Positions 47,055 through 54,675 of a DNA stretch of 54,675 bases are shown piece after piece; position 1 is the first letter of the stretch; each line of letters starts with the position of its first letter. Position numbers and translations under genes: made by a program. Origin of the DNA: a virus; IMG/VR virus record IMGVR_UViG_3300030333_004255, positions 1-54,675 of that record; one strand, given 5' to 3'. Below the pieces are notes generated by a model. That model did not search any database and was not told the origin of the DNA. It saw nothing but the letters and a program-made list of their open reading frames with translations.

Positions 47055-50005
47055 TATCTAACCCCACTAGGTTTCCCCCGTAGCGGGGTACCACTCCTTA
47101 CCATAGAGTTCCACTCTTGCTCGCGTGTAAGTTTTCTCATGAAGTCTTTAGTGTCCGCCACTTGGACAACCATACTTTGAATTACCACTCCACCCGCAAC
47201 CCCTCCACGAGGGATAACCTGCTCACCAGGAGAAAGCATAGCTGGTACAGAGTCCCCGAAACCAACACCCGGTACTACACCACCGTGCTGGAAGTGGATT
47301 AATTCACCTTGAGGGCCAACCCTGGTTGTCCTGCCAGTCCCCATGGTGTCTCTAATAACTTGTATAGTATCACTCAACGCAGCTTGGAATGCGCGAAGGT
47401 TTGCCTTGAACCCAGCTGGGATATTACCCGACTTCTTTAACTCTTCGTTTAAGTTCTTGAATTCTTCTCTGGTGTCCCTTGTCTCTTCACCAAGCTTGTC
47501 CATCTCATCGATAGCGTCAAAGACTGCATTCGGGTCCATCCGTTGTAAATCTACAACGCCGAAAGTAATAGCATCTAAAGCGTCCGCTAAAGCGTTGTAT
47601 ACTTTAGCAATAGCCCAAACGATCCCACCTATTACATAACCAATCCCTTTGAAGACAAGCATCAAAGCTTTTGTAGCTAGCTCAAATACTTTTAGGACAG
47701 GGGTAAGTGCTTTTATAGTTACACCTATTATAAAGAACAGCGCACCAAAGGCTTTCAAAGGACTCAAAAATACATCCAGTACACCCACCAAACTTTCAAA
47801 TATGGTATTTAGACCTATACTTAAAACTTTGAATGATTGAGTCGAGGTAGCCATTTGAAGAAGCCCCGCAACTGCCCCCATCATAGGGTTACCAGTAGCG
47901 GCGGTTACTTGAGCAAATGTTGATACAGTACTACCAAACTCTCCCATAGACCCCATGGCCGTGTCAATCATCCCACCTATAGCGGAAATCTCAGGGACGT
48001 TTAAACCTTGGATTTCATCTAAAACAGCAGATCCCGCAGACTCAAATAAAACAGTAGCGGTGTTTATCATAGGGTTAGCTAGTGCAGCTTCAATCTTTTT
48101 GTTTTGGCGAGTGCCTCCGTAGTACCTAAAAGAGAGGGGTCCGCGCTCATCTGCCCCCACTCCCCCACCTGTAGTAAACTCATTCAACATGAACTTAAAA
48201 GAGTTGACACCTCTTTGAAAAATTTCACCGTACTGTCTTATTGTGCTCTGTAATTCTACAGCTGCCCCATTAAAATATTGTTCTAGAGCAGACATTACAT
48301 TTCGAGCAGCCTCTTCACCTCGTTTTTCCAGAAGCTCCTCGTTCTTTAACCCTGTTAGAATACTGTTGAAAGCTACACGTGCCGTTTGCTCTAAGTTAAA
48401 ATTATCTACTGCGGATGCGCCTATAGCCAAAGCTACTTTGAACTTCTCATTAATTTTACCAATACCTTCAGTTAGGATATTGTCTATATCTAAAAGCTCG
48501 TTTTGTTTCTTCAACTCTAGAGCACGAGCCCTTGCTAAAGCTAACTCGTCGTCTGAAGAACCGTCAGGGTTTCTAGCAAGAAGGGGAGGCACCCCTGGTT
48601 GATCTCTGTACAGCAAAGATTCAGCTTTACGTGCAGCAGCTTTCCTAGCCTTCGCCGCCCTGCTTTCCCGCTCCTGGCTGTACATTTCTCCAGCTTCGAC
48701 GCCATAGATACCACCTAAGGCCATACCCCCCAAAGCACCAAAGAAAGTCCCCGCTGGCCCAAGCATACTCCCAGCCATACCACCGGCAGCACCTCCAGCA
48801 ATAAGACCGGATAACCCCATTCCATCCCCAAAGAAAAAATCACTCATCTTATCAAAGGGGAGACCTTTAATTGCTAAAGCTAAGTCATTAAACTTTGTAA
48901 CTAAAAAAGTCAGAGGACCTAAAAGAGATTCACCTATGTTCTCTCCTAGGGTTTTAACTATATTACTCATCCTATCGAGCTGCTTATTTAGCGAATCTCG
49001 AATAGTATCTGACTGTTGCTGGATTGCCCCATCTGCACTATCTAGTGTACGTAGAAACTCTTTAAAGTCTCCAGTACTTCTTGTTAGGGCTGTTACTGCT
49101 CTAGCTGAGTTACGGTTAAAAATTGTAAAAGAGTCACCAGCTGTCATATTAGCGTCAGCTAACTGCTGCAATATTACCCGAAGGGGTAACATTTTATTCT
49201 CTGTTTCATGGGTAACTATACCCATCTCAATTAATTTTCGTTTAGCTTTGTCAGTAGGGTTGGATAAATCCATCAACATTGCTTGAAGGGCACGCCCCGC
49301 CAAACCAGCTTCAAGACCTGTTTCACCTAATAATGATAAAGCCGTAACGACTTCATTCATTTCAATTCCAGATGCCTGAGCAATAGCACCTGTAAACTTA
49401 AACCCTTCACCTAGACCAGCGATGGATACGTTGGCATTAGCTGCGGCTTTAGCTAATACATCAGAAACAGCTTCTAAATCTTTAAGCTCTAATCCGTATG
49501 ACTTTAAAACCCGGATAGATAAGTTAGCTGCCTCTGATACAGATATACCACTAGCGGTAGCCAGGTTGGCTACGTGCTTTAATGCTTCACCTACTTCACC
49601 GGCTTGAAAACCTGCACGACCTAAAACGGTTGAGGCTTTTAACAGGGCTACAGATGTATGCTCCGTAGCTGTTGAAACAGCCTGTACAGATTCTTTTAGA
49701 TTTTGAAAGTCTGCGGCAGACCCGGATGTAATTGCCTGAACTTCACGAAAACGTTCTTCAAACTCAGCAGCTGTACCTGCTAAAACCTGAATACTTTTAC
49801 GTAATACGTCCAAGCCTTTTAAAACAGGGGATACTTGAAAGGCTTGGAATGTTTTACCTAAAGCTCCAAGGGGGCCACCCTGCCCAGATAATTTTTGGAG
49901 AGAGCCGAATCTTTTTTCGACCCGAGCCATTGTTTTCTGAAACTGAGAATCGTCCCCAGTAATGACCGCGTTTAACTCAGCTATTCTTGCTTTGCTTGAT
50001 GCCAT
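47054..50005 (-). CDS. Tail tape measure protein, 983 aa
   Basis: Carries the TP901-type core at about 65-300 (TEHTSVALLKASTVLGRAG, LSIRVLKSYGL, GLGEGFKFTGAIAQASG, LAGRALQAM). Hydrophobic segments follow at about 385-430 and 735-800, and a Gly-rich end. At roughly 1.5 angstrom per residue it implies a tail near 150 nm. Overlaps the chaperone fusion by 25 bp. Confidence 0.93.
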   Translation of the reverse strand: MASSKARIAELNAVITGDDSQFQKTMARVEKRFGSLQKLSGQGGPLGALGKTFQAFQVSPVLKGLDVLRKSIQVLAGTAAEFEERFREVQAITSGSAADFQNLKESVQAVSTATEHTSVALLKASTVLGRAGFQAGEVGEALKHVANLATASGISVSEAANLSIRVLKSYGLELKDLEAVSDVLAKAAANANVSIAGLGEGFKFTGAIAQASGIEMNEVVTALSLLGETGLEAGLAGRALQAMLMDLSNPTDKAKRKLIEMGIVTHETENKMLPLRVILQQLADANMTAGDSFTIFNRNSARAVTALTRSTGDFKEFLRTLDSADGAIQQQSDTIRDSLNKQLDRMSNIVKTLGENIGESLLGPLTFLVTKFNDLALAIKGLPFDKMSDFFFGDGMGLSGLIAGGAAGGMAGSMLGPAGTFFGALGGMALGGIYGVEAGEMYSQERESRAAKARKAAARKAESLLYRDQPGVPPLLARNPDGSSDDELALARARALELKKQNELLDIDNILTEGIGKINEKFKVALAIGASAVDNFNLEQTARVAFNSILTGLKNEELLEKRGEEAARNVMSALEQYFNGAAVELQSTIRQYGEIFQRGVNSFKFMLNEFTTGGGVGADERGPLSFRYYGGTRQNKKIEAALANPMINTATVLFESAGSAVLDEIQGLNVPEISAIGGMIDTAMGSMGEFGSTVSTFAQVTAATGNPMMGAVAGLLQMATSTQSFKVLSIGLNTIFESLVGVLDVFLSPLKAFGALFFIIGVTIKALTPVLKVFELATKALMLVFKGIGYVIGGIVWAIAKVYNALADALDAITFGVVDLQRMDPNAVFDAIDEMDKLGEETRDTREEFKNLNEELKKSGNIPAGFKANLRAFQAALSDTIQVIRDTMGTGRTTRVGPQGELIHFQHGGVVPGVGFGDSVPAMLSPGEQVIPRGGVAGGVVIQSMVVQVADTKDFMRKLTREQEWNSMVRSGTPLRGKPSGVR

Positions 50006-50663
50006 TCTTTACCAGGCCCTTTTTCCCAGAAAGCGTCCTGCTCTCTCTTTTCTATTTCTTCATCAATCTGATCTAAAACAGATCTCGTTGATTTTATCTT
50101 CTGCTTCTTACCTCGTAACTTACTAGGTGTGACACGGGTACCCTTCTTCACATGAGGTTGAACACATACTGCGGCATGCCAAGCTAACATATCCATTTGG
50201 ATATCTAACTTGTCGTTATACCCTTGGGCATAGTACATGAACTCATACAGTGTGAGTTCCCAGAACTCCGCAGGTTTTAAGCCTAACTTACCTGCTAATG
50301 TTAGGAGTTCTCCCCATCTGACTTTCCCTCGTCTTCATCCTCATCCATGTAAGACTGGATCCCTGGAATCGACGAAGCGATAGCAGTGAATACCGAAGTC
50401 ATTAGGTCTCCTAATTCACCTTCGTAATCATCTAACCATCTTCCTACTTTGGCAGGTGTTAGTTTTTTGTTCTCGTACAAAAGACCTACAAATATTGCGT
50501 CTCGGAGAAGTCTCAGACCTACAGAATCTTGGGCCATCAAAGTGACAATACCTTTCCCTGATAGATCTTCTAACTTGGCAATCTCATTAGTTCGATAACG
50601 AACTGTTCGGAGCTTACCCCCAATGTTAATGCTAGCCTCTCCACGTGCTGGATTCGCGCTCAT
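49981..50663 (-). CDS. Tail assembly chaperone fusion (G-GT type) by -1 frameshift, 227 aa
   Basis: Frame 0 is read from 50663 to the slippery GGGAAAG (50328-50322); a -1 slip continues to the stop at 49981, joining 114 and 113 residues. The -1 frame upstream of its first ATG is already protein-like: WGELLTLAGKLGLKPAEFWE follows the slip, a pattern typical of the T domain of siphophage chaperones. Together with the short product it would coat the tape measure during tail assembly. Confidence 0.85.
50301..50663 (-). CDS. Tail assembly chaperone, short product, 120 aa
   Basis: Frame-0 product ending 6 residues after the slippery site. Starts MSANPARGEASINIGGKLRT, resembling GTA gp10-like/tail chaperone proteins (a beta N-terminus, then LEDLSGKGI and a helical core), with an acidic tail (MDEDEDEGKSDG). 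Lies between tail tube and tape measure genes. Confidence 0.82.
   Translation of the reverse strand: MSANPARGEASINIGGKLRTVRYRTNEIAKLEDLSGKGIVTLMAQDSVGLRLLRDAIFVGLLYENKKLTPAKVGRWLDDYEGELGDLMTSVFTAIASSIPGIQSYMDEDEDEGKSDGENS
50322..50328 (-). promoter_or_regulatory. Programmed -1 frameshift site GGGAAAG
   Basis: In frame 0 the codons read ..G GGA AAG, exactly the X-XXY-YYZ heptamer used by the lambda G/T tail chaperone gene. The frame-0 stop follows 18 bases later, and the -1 frame is open for 113 codons. Confidence 0.85.
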
Positions 50664-50689
50664 AATTTTTTACCCCGGTTAAATGTTAA

Positions 50690-51151
50690 TTACGAATGTA
50701 GCCAATCGTATGTAGTAGGCTGTCCACAAACTCTGGCTGACACTGAGATGCGGTATACGTCATCCATTGCCATCTCATGACTGATGCTGGTGATCAAACA
50801 TTTACCAGCCAGGTATGTGTTTGTACCGTCAATCAGAACTTCAAATTGAAGCTTGCCCCCAGTGTTAAGCGTAGAGTCATCACCTTTTAGTTCTTCCAAA
50901 CTATGAAGGATATCTCTTACAGGAAGTGCTGAACCTGCATTAGTAGCGGGATACATAATGGTAAAATCCATAGTGATGTCACGCATACCTTGAAAGTAAT
51001 CTCTATGGCCAGAGTTACCGTACGCTGTAATATCAATTTCAGTGGCACTGTGGCTCATTGAAAAATCTGATAAGTTTGGTACAGCTACCGTGCTATCCCC
51101 TTCAGGACCAATTTTAAGTGACAAACTTCTTGCTGCTAGTTCGTTAGCCAT
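50690..51151 (-). CDS. Major tail tube protein, 153 aa
   Basis: Beta-rich protein of the right size and place. Blocks: PNLSDFSMSHSATEIDITAY, a central strand region and LITSISHEMAMDDVYRISVS, as in siphophage tail tube proteins. No sheath gene follows, supporting a non-contractile tail. Confidence 0.82.
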   Translation of the reverse strand: MANELAARSLSLKIGPEGDSTVAVPNLSDFSMSHSATEIDITAYGNSGHRDYFQGMRDITMDFTIMYPATNAGSALPVRDILHSLEELKGDDSTLNTGGKLQFEVLIDGTNTYLAGKCLITSISHEMAMDDVYRISVSARVCGQPTTYDWLHS

Positions 51152-51162
51152 TGCTCTTCTCC

Positions 51163-51570
51163 TTATTTCGTTAGAATCAAATTAATCGACCACAAGTGAT
51201 GGCCTGAATCGTCTACCCCTAAGTACAACGGATCTGAAGTCGTTGCCCTAGAATCTATATAACTTGCAGTAGGTGGACCCATATCTACTACTGCCATCAC
51301 GCTCTCCGCTAAGGAAAGCCCCCCGGATAAATCGTTCTTATCTGACCTTACCAGAACTTGTACACCAGGTTTTGATAAACCGCCCTTATTGCCGCCGTCC
51401 CCAAAAGCTTCTTTAGCTAAACCACCTCTACCAATAACGAAGACACACGTATGGGGTACGCCGGATGCAGTATCTACTTCCCGCATAGGACCACCAAAGC
51501 AGTTAGTGCCCAGTGTCAATGAGCCTACATTGGATGCAATGTATGTAGCTACATCTAACTGAGCTGGCAT
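51163..51570 (-). CDS. Tail terminator-like (minor capsid-type) protein, 135 aa
   Basis: Starts MPAQLDVATYIASNVGSL and contains PGVQVLVRSDKNDLSGGLSL and HHLWSINLILT: the pattern of small neck/tail terminator proteins that cap the tail tube. Lies directly before the tail tube gene and overlaps the gp10-like gene by 1 bp. Confidence 0.72.
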   Translation of the reverse strand: MPAQLDVATYIASNVGSLTLGTNCFGGPMREVDTASGVPHTCVFVIGRGGLAKEAFGDGGNKGGLSKPGVQVLVRSDKNDLSGGLSLAESVMAVVDMGPPTASYIDSRATTSDPLYLGVDDSGHHLWSINLILTK

Positions 51571-52058
51571 TACTCTTGGTCCTCGTAAGTTTTATCTTGA
51601 AGTGACCCCACAGTAACACCCGTTTGAGCATGCTTTCTTGTAAGCCTCGCCAACCTTTTAGCAGCTCCAGGTAATGATTCATTGTAAGGGCGTTCTAGAA
51701 ATTTAGATTTAGACCTATGGGTCTCGTGCTGAACAAGAGCGTATTCCACATTATAGCCTAACCCTACTTCAGGCCTTTTGGTAGTTTTAGGGGCAGTAAC
51801 TTTTGCAGATCTTCTAAGATCCCCTGTTAACCTTGGTGCCAAAGGGACGCTTTTATCCATGATCATTATCCCCTGCTCCAACAAAGCAGCTGCAAAAGCA
51901 TGAGGGAATCTTTTTTTGATTTGCTTCAAGTTGTGTTTTGCTTGGTCAAACCCTGCCATTTGTGCCCCAATGAGAGCACCTTTCATTCCACCTGAAGCCA
52001 GTTTTCTAATTACCGACTTACCTACTTTGGTGTTGTATACTTTAAATCTAAACGCCAT
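51570..52058 (-). CDS. HK97 gp10-like neck/tail completion protein, 162 aa
   Basis: ATG at 52058 has GAGGG upstream; the ATG 15 bp earlier has none at a useful distance. Core pattern GIMIMDKSVPLAPRLTGDLRRSAKV, then GYNVEYALVQHETHRSKSKFLERP, is the signature of the HK97 gp10 family (V-P-..TG.LR.S...Y....E). Overlaps the preceding gene by 11 bp. Confidence 0.85.
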   Translation of the reverse strand: MAFRFKVYNTKVGKSVIRKLASGGMKGALIGAQMAGFDQAKHNLKQIKKRFPHAFAAALLEQGIMIMDKSVPLAPRLTGDLRRSAKVTAPKTTKRPEVGLGYNVEYALVQHETHRSKSKFLERPYNESLPGAAKRLARLTRKHAQTGVTVGSLQDKTYEDQE

Positions 52059-52305
52059 CACCGCCCTCAACATCCTCAGAAACTACAGGAGGGTCTACAG
52101 GAGAAGGGTCTACTTTACCTTTAGACTTCTTACGAGTTTTCTTTGGTTTAGGTTCTTCCTCTTCCTCTAAGACTGCATAACCTAATTCAATAAAATTAGA
52201 GGCGGTTGATTCAGGGATATCATACACTCTATCTTTTTTGTGATACGCGGGTACTTTTGCTGTGTTACTAATAAGAACGTAAGTGTCTAGCATCCTGACT
52301 TTCAT
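52048..52305 (-). CDS. Small head-tail region protein, 85 aa
   Basis: Short beta N-terminus (MKVRMLDTYVLIS, KKDRVYDIPESTASNFIELG) with an acidic then Lys-rich tail (EEEEEPKPKKTRKKSKGK). Proteins of this shape are common between connectors and neck proteins but their role is not established. Confidence 0.65.
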   Translation of the reverse strand: MKVRMLDTYVLISNTAKVPAYHKKDRVYDIPESTASNFIELGYAVLEEEEEPKPKKTRKKSKGKVDPSPVDPPVVSEDVEGGDGV

Positions 52306-52312
52306 TTCAGCC

Positions 52313-52639
52313 TCATAACTCGGTGCGGTAGTAATCTACATTGCCCAGCTCATCAAAGAACTTTTCCACAACCTTTGGTTTAAAACCGTTGTTATCTGAA
52401 CTGTTAGATACACCAGGCAAGAATACTATAGATGAGAGTTTAATTTCATCTTCGGTTATAACAACAGTAGATATTTGTTTCTCTAAACCTTCGGGAGTTT
52501 CTATCGTTTCTGTTTTGTTTTCAACTCTCGCTGAAATAGAAGACGCAGACCCATACGTAATGTCGCCGTAGTTGTTTCTACTTGCGGCGCTCTTGACACT
52601 AATGGTCAAAGTCAGCTGACTTTTTAGCTGCGCGTCCAT
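52313..52639 (-). CDS. Head closure / stopper protein, 108 aa
   Basis: Beta-barrel-like connector pattern: NNYGDITYGSASSISARVENK, a loop with TVVITEDEIKLSSIVFLPG. Size and order (after the adaptor, before the gp10-like protein) fit the stopper that seals the filled head. Overlaps the adaptor by 1 bp. Confidence 0.75.
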   Translation of the reverse strand: MDAQLKSQLTLTISVKSAASRNNYGDITYGSASSISARVENKTETIETPEGLEKQISTVVITEDEIKLSSIVFLPGVSNSSDNNGFKPKVVEKFFDELGNVDYYRTEL

Positions 52640-53070
52640 CAGTGTCGATGGTATTCATTGTCCTCATCAAGGACAATTCTATCATCCTGTCCAACCTTAA
52701 ATCCGGGCTGGACGTTGGATGTGTTTTGGTCGAGTGAATCCTTGCCAGAGATAGTAAGGCCACCGGCAAACACTTCGGCGTGCCGGTTGACCCTACTTCT
52801 CAGCATGGATGCACGAGCCTCATACGCCTTGGCTCGTTGACTGGCCTTTACTTTGAGTTCCCCATTTTCAGTATCTGCCTGACGTGCGAACTTGGACGCG
52901 ATCAATTCACATGCGGTAGCCGCACACTCTATGATCTTTGTCTCAATAGTCAGGAGATAGTCTATCTCTGCATCGGCAAGCAGTTGGTCGCTACTGTTTG
53001 TGTCTCCACACCAGAAACGGACTGCCTCCCGATTAGAGTTAGCTGGGTCTCCACCGTAAGTAAAAGCCAT
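52639..53070 (-). CDS. Head-tail adaptor (gp6-like), 143 aa
   Basis: Helical connector: VRFWCGDTNSSDQLLADAEI, then LTIETKIIECAATACELIAS, then a charged helix (KVKASQRAKAYEARASMLRS) as in HK97 gp6/SPP1 gp15-type adaptors. Follows the major capsid gene by 11 bp. Confidence 0.8.
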   Translation of the reverse strand: MAFTYGGDPANSNREAVRFWCGDTNSSDQLLADAEIDYLLTIETKIIECAATACELIASKFARQADTENGELKVKASQRAKAYEARASMLRSRVNRHAEVFAGGLTISGKDSLDQNTSNVQPGFKVGQDDRIVLDEDNEYHRH

Positions 53071-53081
53071 GACTCTACCTA

Positions 53082-54038
53082 TTAAGCAGTAGTAGTATTG
53101 GTGAAGAAAAAGCCCAATGATGAAGAAACAAGTTTCTGATCATAAGCCATTTCCATCTCAATACGATCTGAGCGCAAGTGATCCATACGGAATCGGCTTA
53201 CCCGCTGACCCTGATTAGAACCCTGATACCCAGACCACGTAAACGTGTACCCAAGGCTTGGATGCATGAGTGATGGAGTTTTTGGAGCATAAGCTAGAAG
53301 AGCATTACTTGCTCCATAAATACGCGAGTAAGATGCAGTTGCACCTTCATTCGCTGTATTTCTAATAGCCCGTGCTACCAAAACTTCTTCAAGACCGAGA
53401 AGTGAAGCTAAGAGCTGCTCAGTTGCAACACCTTGCTGAGTGTACTTGATACGATCAAGAACATCAGAGTTGTTCTTCAGCTCTGTAAAAGCATTAACAC
53501 CGCAAACAAGTTTGTTTGGACGGTAGCCTGTCAACCCTTCTACGGCATCCATTTTTGCTTGGATGTTTTCAATAGCGTTAGCAGCATCAAACTTTACAAC
53601 ACCACCTGTGTCATCATTTACACCGTTTGTATAAGCAGTTTCTGTAAAGAACGTTGAGGCCCAATCAAGCTCACGCTTGAGAAGCATGTGCTGAGTAAGG
53701 AACTCAACCGCATCGCGGTTCATATCCAAGGGAGCATCAGCGTTCGCACGTGTCGCATCATCGATATCCTTGTGAAGTGCAATGACATCACAGCTATACG
53801 TTGCGGTGCTGAGGTTGTAACCTGATCCCGCAGACTCAGTTCCCGGCGCACGGAGTCTTGCATCTGTGCGGAAGAAATCATCCTGGGTGTAGGTGAAATA
53901 TTTATCAGTTTGTTTTGCAACAGGAACTGATGGAAAAACTCTATCTGCGATAAAGTTAGACATGTCGTTCTTGAATCCAACACTAAGGTTGGTCAAGGGG
54001 GTGTCTACATGAACATCTGTACTAGTTGGCTGTGGCAT
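53082..54038 (-). CDS. Major capsid protein (HK97 fold), 318 aa
   Basis: ATG at 54038 with AGGAG 7 bases upstream. Pattern: NFIADRVFPSVPVAKQTDKY at the N-terminal arm, LDWASTFF in the spine helix, GYRPNKLVCGVNAFTELKNN and SRFRMDHLRSDRIEMEMAYD in the A-domain. Lies after scaffold and decoration genes, in the expected order. Expected to be the most abundant virion protein. Confidence 0.9.
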   Translation of the reverse strand: MPQPTSTDVHVDTPLTNLSVGFKNDMSNFIADRVFPSVPVAKQTDKYFTYTQDDFFRTDARLRAPGTESAGSGYNLSTATYSCDVIALHKDIDDATRANADAPLDMNRDAVEFLTQHMLLKRELDWASTFFTETAYTNGVNDDTGGVVKFDAANAIENIQAKMDAVEGLTGYRPNKLVCGVNAFTELKNNSDVLDRIKYTQQGVATEQLLASLLGLEEVLVARAIRNTANEGATASYSRIYGASNALLAYAPKTPSLMHPSLGYTFTWSGYQGSNQGQRVSRFRMDHLRSDRIEMEMAYDQKLVSSSLGFFFTNTTTA

Positions 54039-54050
54039 TTTGAGACTCCT

Positions 54051-54425
54051 TTACGCTTGCTTGCCGTTTTTCTGAAGAAGAACAGCAACGATGTCTCCGT
54101 TGGCTGTGGGATCTTCTAAGGCGACCCCCATCCGAAATGACCCTGTTTCCGTAACCTTACCCGCCGAGTTAGAATCACAGCCGACGTTGTAGCCTGCTCC
54201 GAGTCCTGACTCAGTTCCGATATAGAGTTTGGTAACACCGTAAACACAAATAGTAGCAGGCTGACCTGCGGTGGGCTTGTTTTGAAGAACACCGATCGGG
54301 TTGGCATTATCACCCGTCAACGCAGCCTTGCCATCCGTATCCACAGCAACAAAGTAGTACTGTTTCGCCGAAAGGTCAGCAGCTGCCTCCAGGGTAATCG
54401 TTATTTGGTTTTCTTGAAAAGCCAT
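54051..54425 (-). CDS. Capsid decoration/cement protein (DUF2190-like), 124 aa
   Basis: Beta-rich: LSAKQYYFVAVDTDGKAALT, PIGVLQNKPTAGQPATICVY, ESGLGAGYNVGCDSNS: the pattern of phage head decoration proteins of the DUF2190 type. ATG at 54425 with CGAGGAG upstream, 12 bp before the capsid gene. Confidence 0.85.
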   Translation of the reverse strand: MAFQENQITITLEAAADLSAKQYYFVAVDTDGKAALTGDNANPIGVLQNKPTAGQPATICVYGVTKLYIGTESGLGAGYNVGCDSNSAGKVTETGSFRMGVALEDPTANGDIVAVLLQKNGKQA

Positions 54426-54440
54426 TTTAAAATCTCCTCG

Positions 54441-54675
54441 TTAGTTACTCTGAACGTATTCAGTGTAGAGTTTTCGACCTTCATCAGATTTCATCACAAC
54501 GTCGTATGCTTTCGCATAAGATACGCCGGGATTCTCTGAACAGTGCTTCTGCGCCAGAGCATCAAGCTGATTAAGTGGATCTTTGCCGCCTTGATCTTGA
54601 GCAGTCACGCCAGCTTCAACGAAGAGTTCGCTCTTCGAGATAACCTGACTAACAGTCTTGAGAAGACCTTCGATC
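54441..54675 (-). CDS. Capsid scaffold-like protein, C-terminal part
   Basis: Continuation of the gene starting at 722; joined across the overlap it is in frame and ends TAA at 54443-54441. The last 45 residues are a helical, charged segment (NQLDALAQKHCSENPGVSYA, then KLYTEYVQSN), like C-terminal scaffold helices that touch the capsid. It ends 15 bp before the decoration gene. Confidence 0.7.
   Translation of the reverse strand, partial: IEGLLKTVSQVISKSELFVEAGVTAQDQGGKDPLNQLDALAQKHCSENPGVSYAKAYDVVMKSDEGRKLYTEYVQSN
54578..54675. repeat. Terminal direct repeat, right copy (98 bp)
   Basis: Identical to bases 2-99; see the left copy. One copy should be removed before circularisation. Confidence 0.95.

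Overview
The window is one essentially complete genome of a tailed double-stranded DNA phage (class Caudoviricetes, probably a siphovirus). Bases 2-99 recur exactly at 54578-54675, so the contig closes on itself with a unique length of about 54577 bp. The scaffold gene is split across the two window ends. There is a tail tube protein, a lambda-type tail chaperone frameshift and a 983-residue tape measure, but no sheath or baseplate gene. I see no integrase, excisionase, reverse transcriptase or CRISPR. The host cannot be named; four predicted small lipoproteins fit a bacterial host, possibly Gram-negative.

Layout. Two opposed transcription blocks make up the circle. The late block is on the minus strand. 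It runs from terS at 5930 through terL, portal and an XkdF-type protease fusion, then scaffold (across the junction), decoration protein, major capsid, head-tail connectors, tail tube, chaperones, tape measure, distal tail and fibre genes, a lysis region, and finally a phosphoesterase, a metalloprotease-like protein and a lipoprotein at 31950. The early block is on the plus strand from 6542 to 32047. Its first two thirds are small genes, mostly unrecognised: several Cys-rich zinc-ribbon proteins, short membrane or lipoprotein peptides and one DUF932 protein. Its last third is a replication and recombination module: SNF2 helicase, prim-pol/RepA-type primase-helicase, Cas4/RecB-like nuclease, Sak4-like ATPase, SSB, family A DNA polymerase and Hjc-like resolvase.

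Control elements. The 610-bp divergent region 5931-6541 holds a long inverted repeat, three ACGCAGYGCGT dyads, a 30-bp-period CAAGTAG array, a consensus sigma70 promoter and the first three copies of a palindrome TGTCCA-N4-TGGACA. That palindrome occurs 13 times between 6457 and 18563, nearly always just upstream of a ribosome binding site. About 15 early genes also share a start cassette (GGAGAACACACATG-like). The pair resembles the ESAS/SAS start-associated sequences of cluster K mycobacteriophages but with unrelated bases. Another consensus promoter (831-859, minus) precedes the scaffold/capsid genes, and a promoter with an internal dyad precedes a Cro/YdaS-like regulator at 22052.

The nearly gene-free stretch 7992-8885 is the best replication origin candidate: five CCACAAAAGTG repeats, an eleven-copy 10-bp GTTGCC iteron array, an AT-rich 38-bp direct repeat and a second TGCAA-rich block with an 18-bp palindrome. 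Other points of note are a perfect 14-bp parS core inside a membrane-protein gene, a tRNA-like element at 13661, a GGGAAAG slippery site, and unusual expansion of LamG-type domains in the tail genes.
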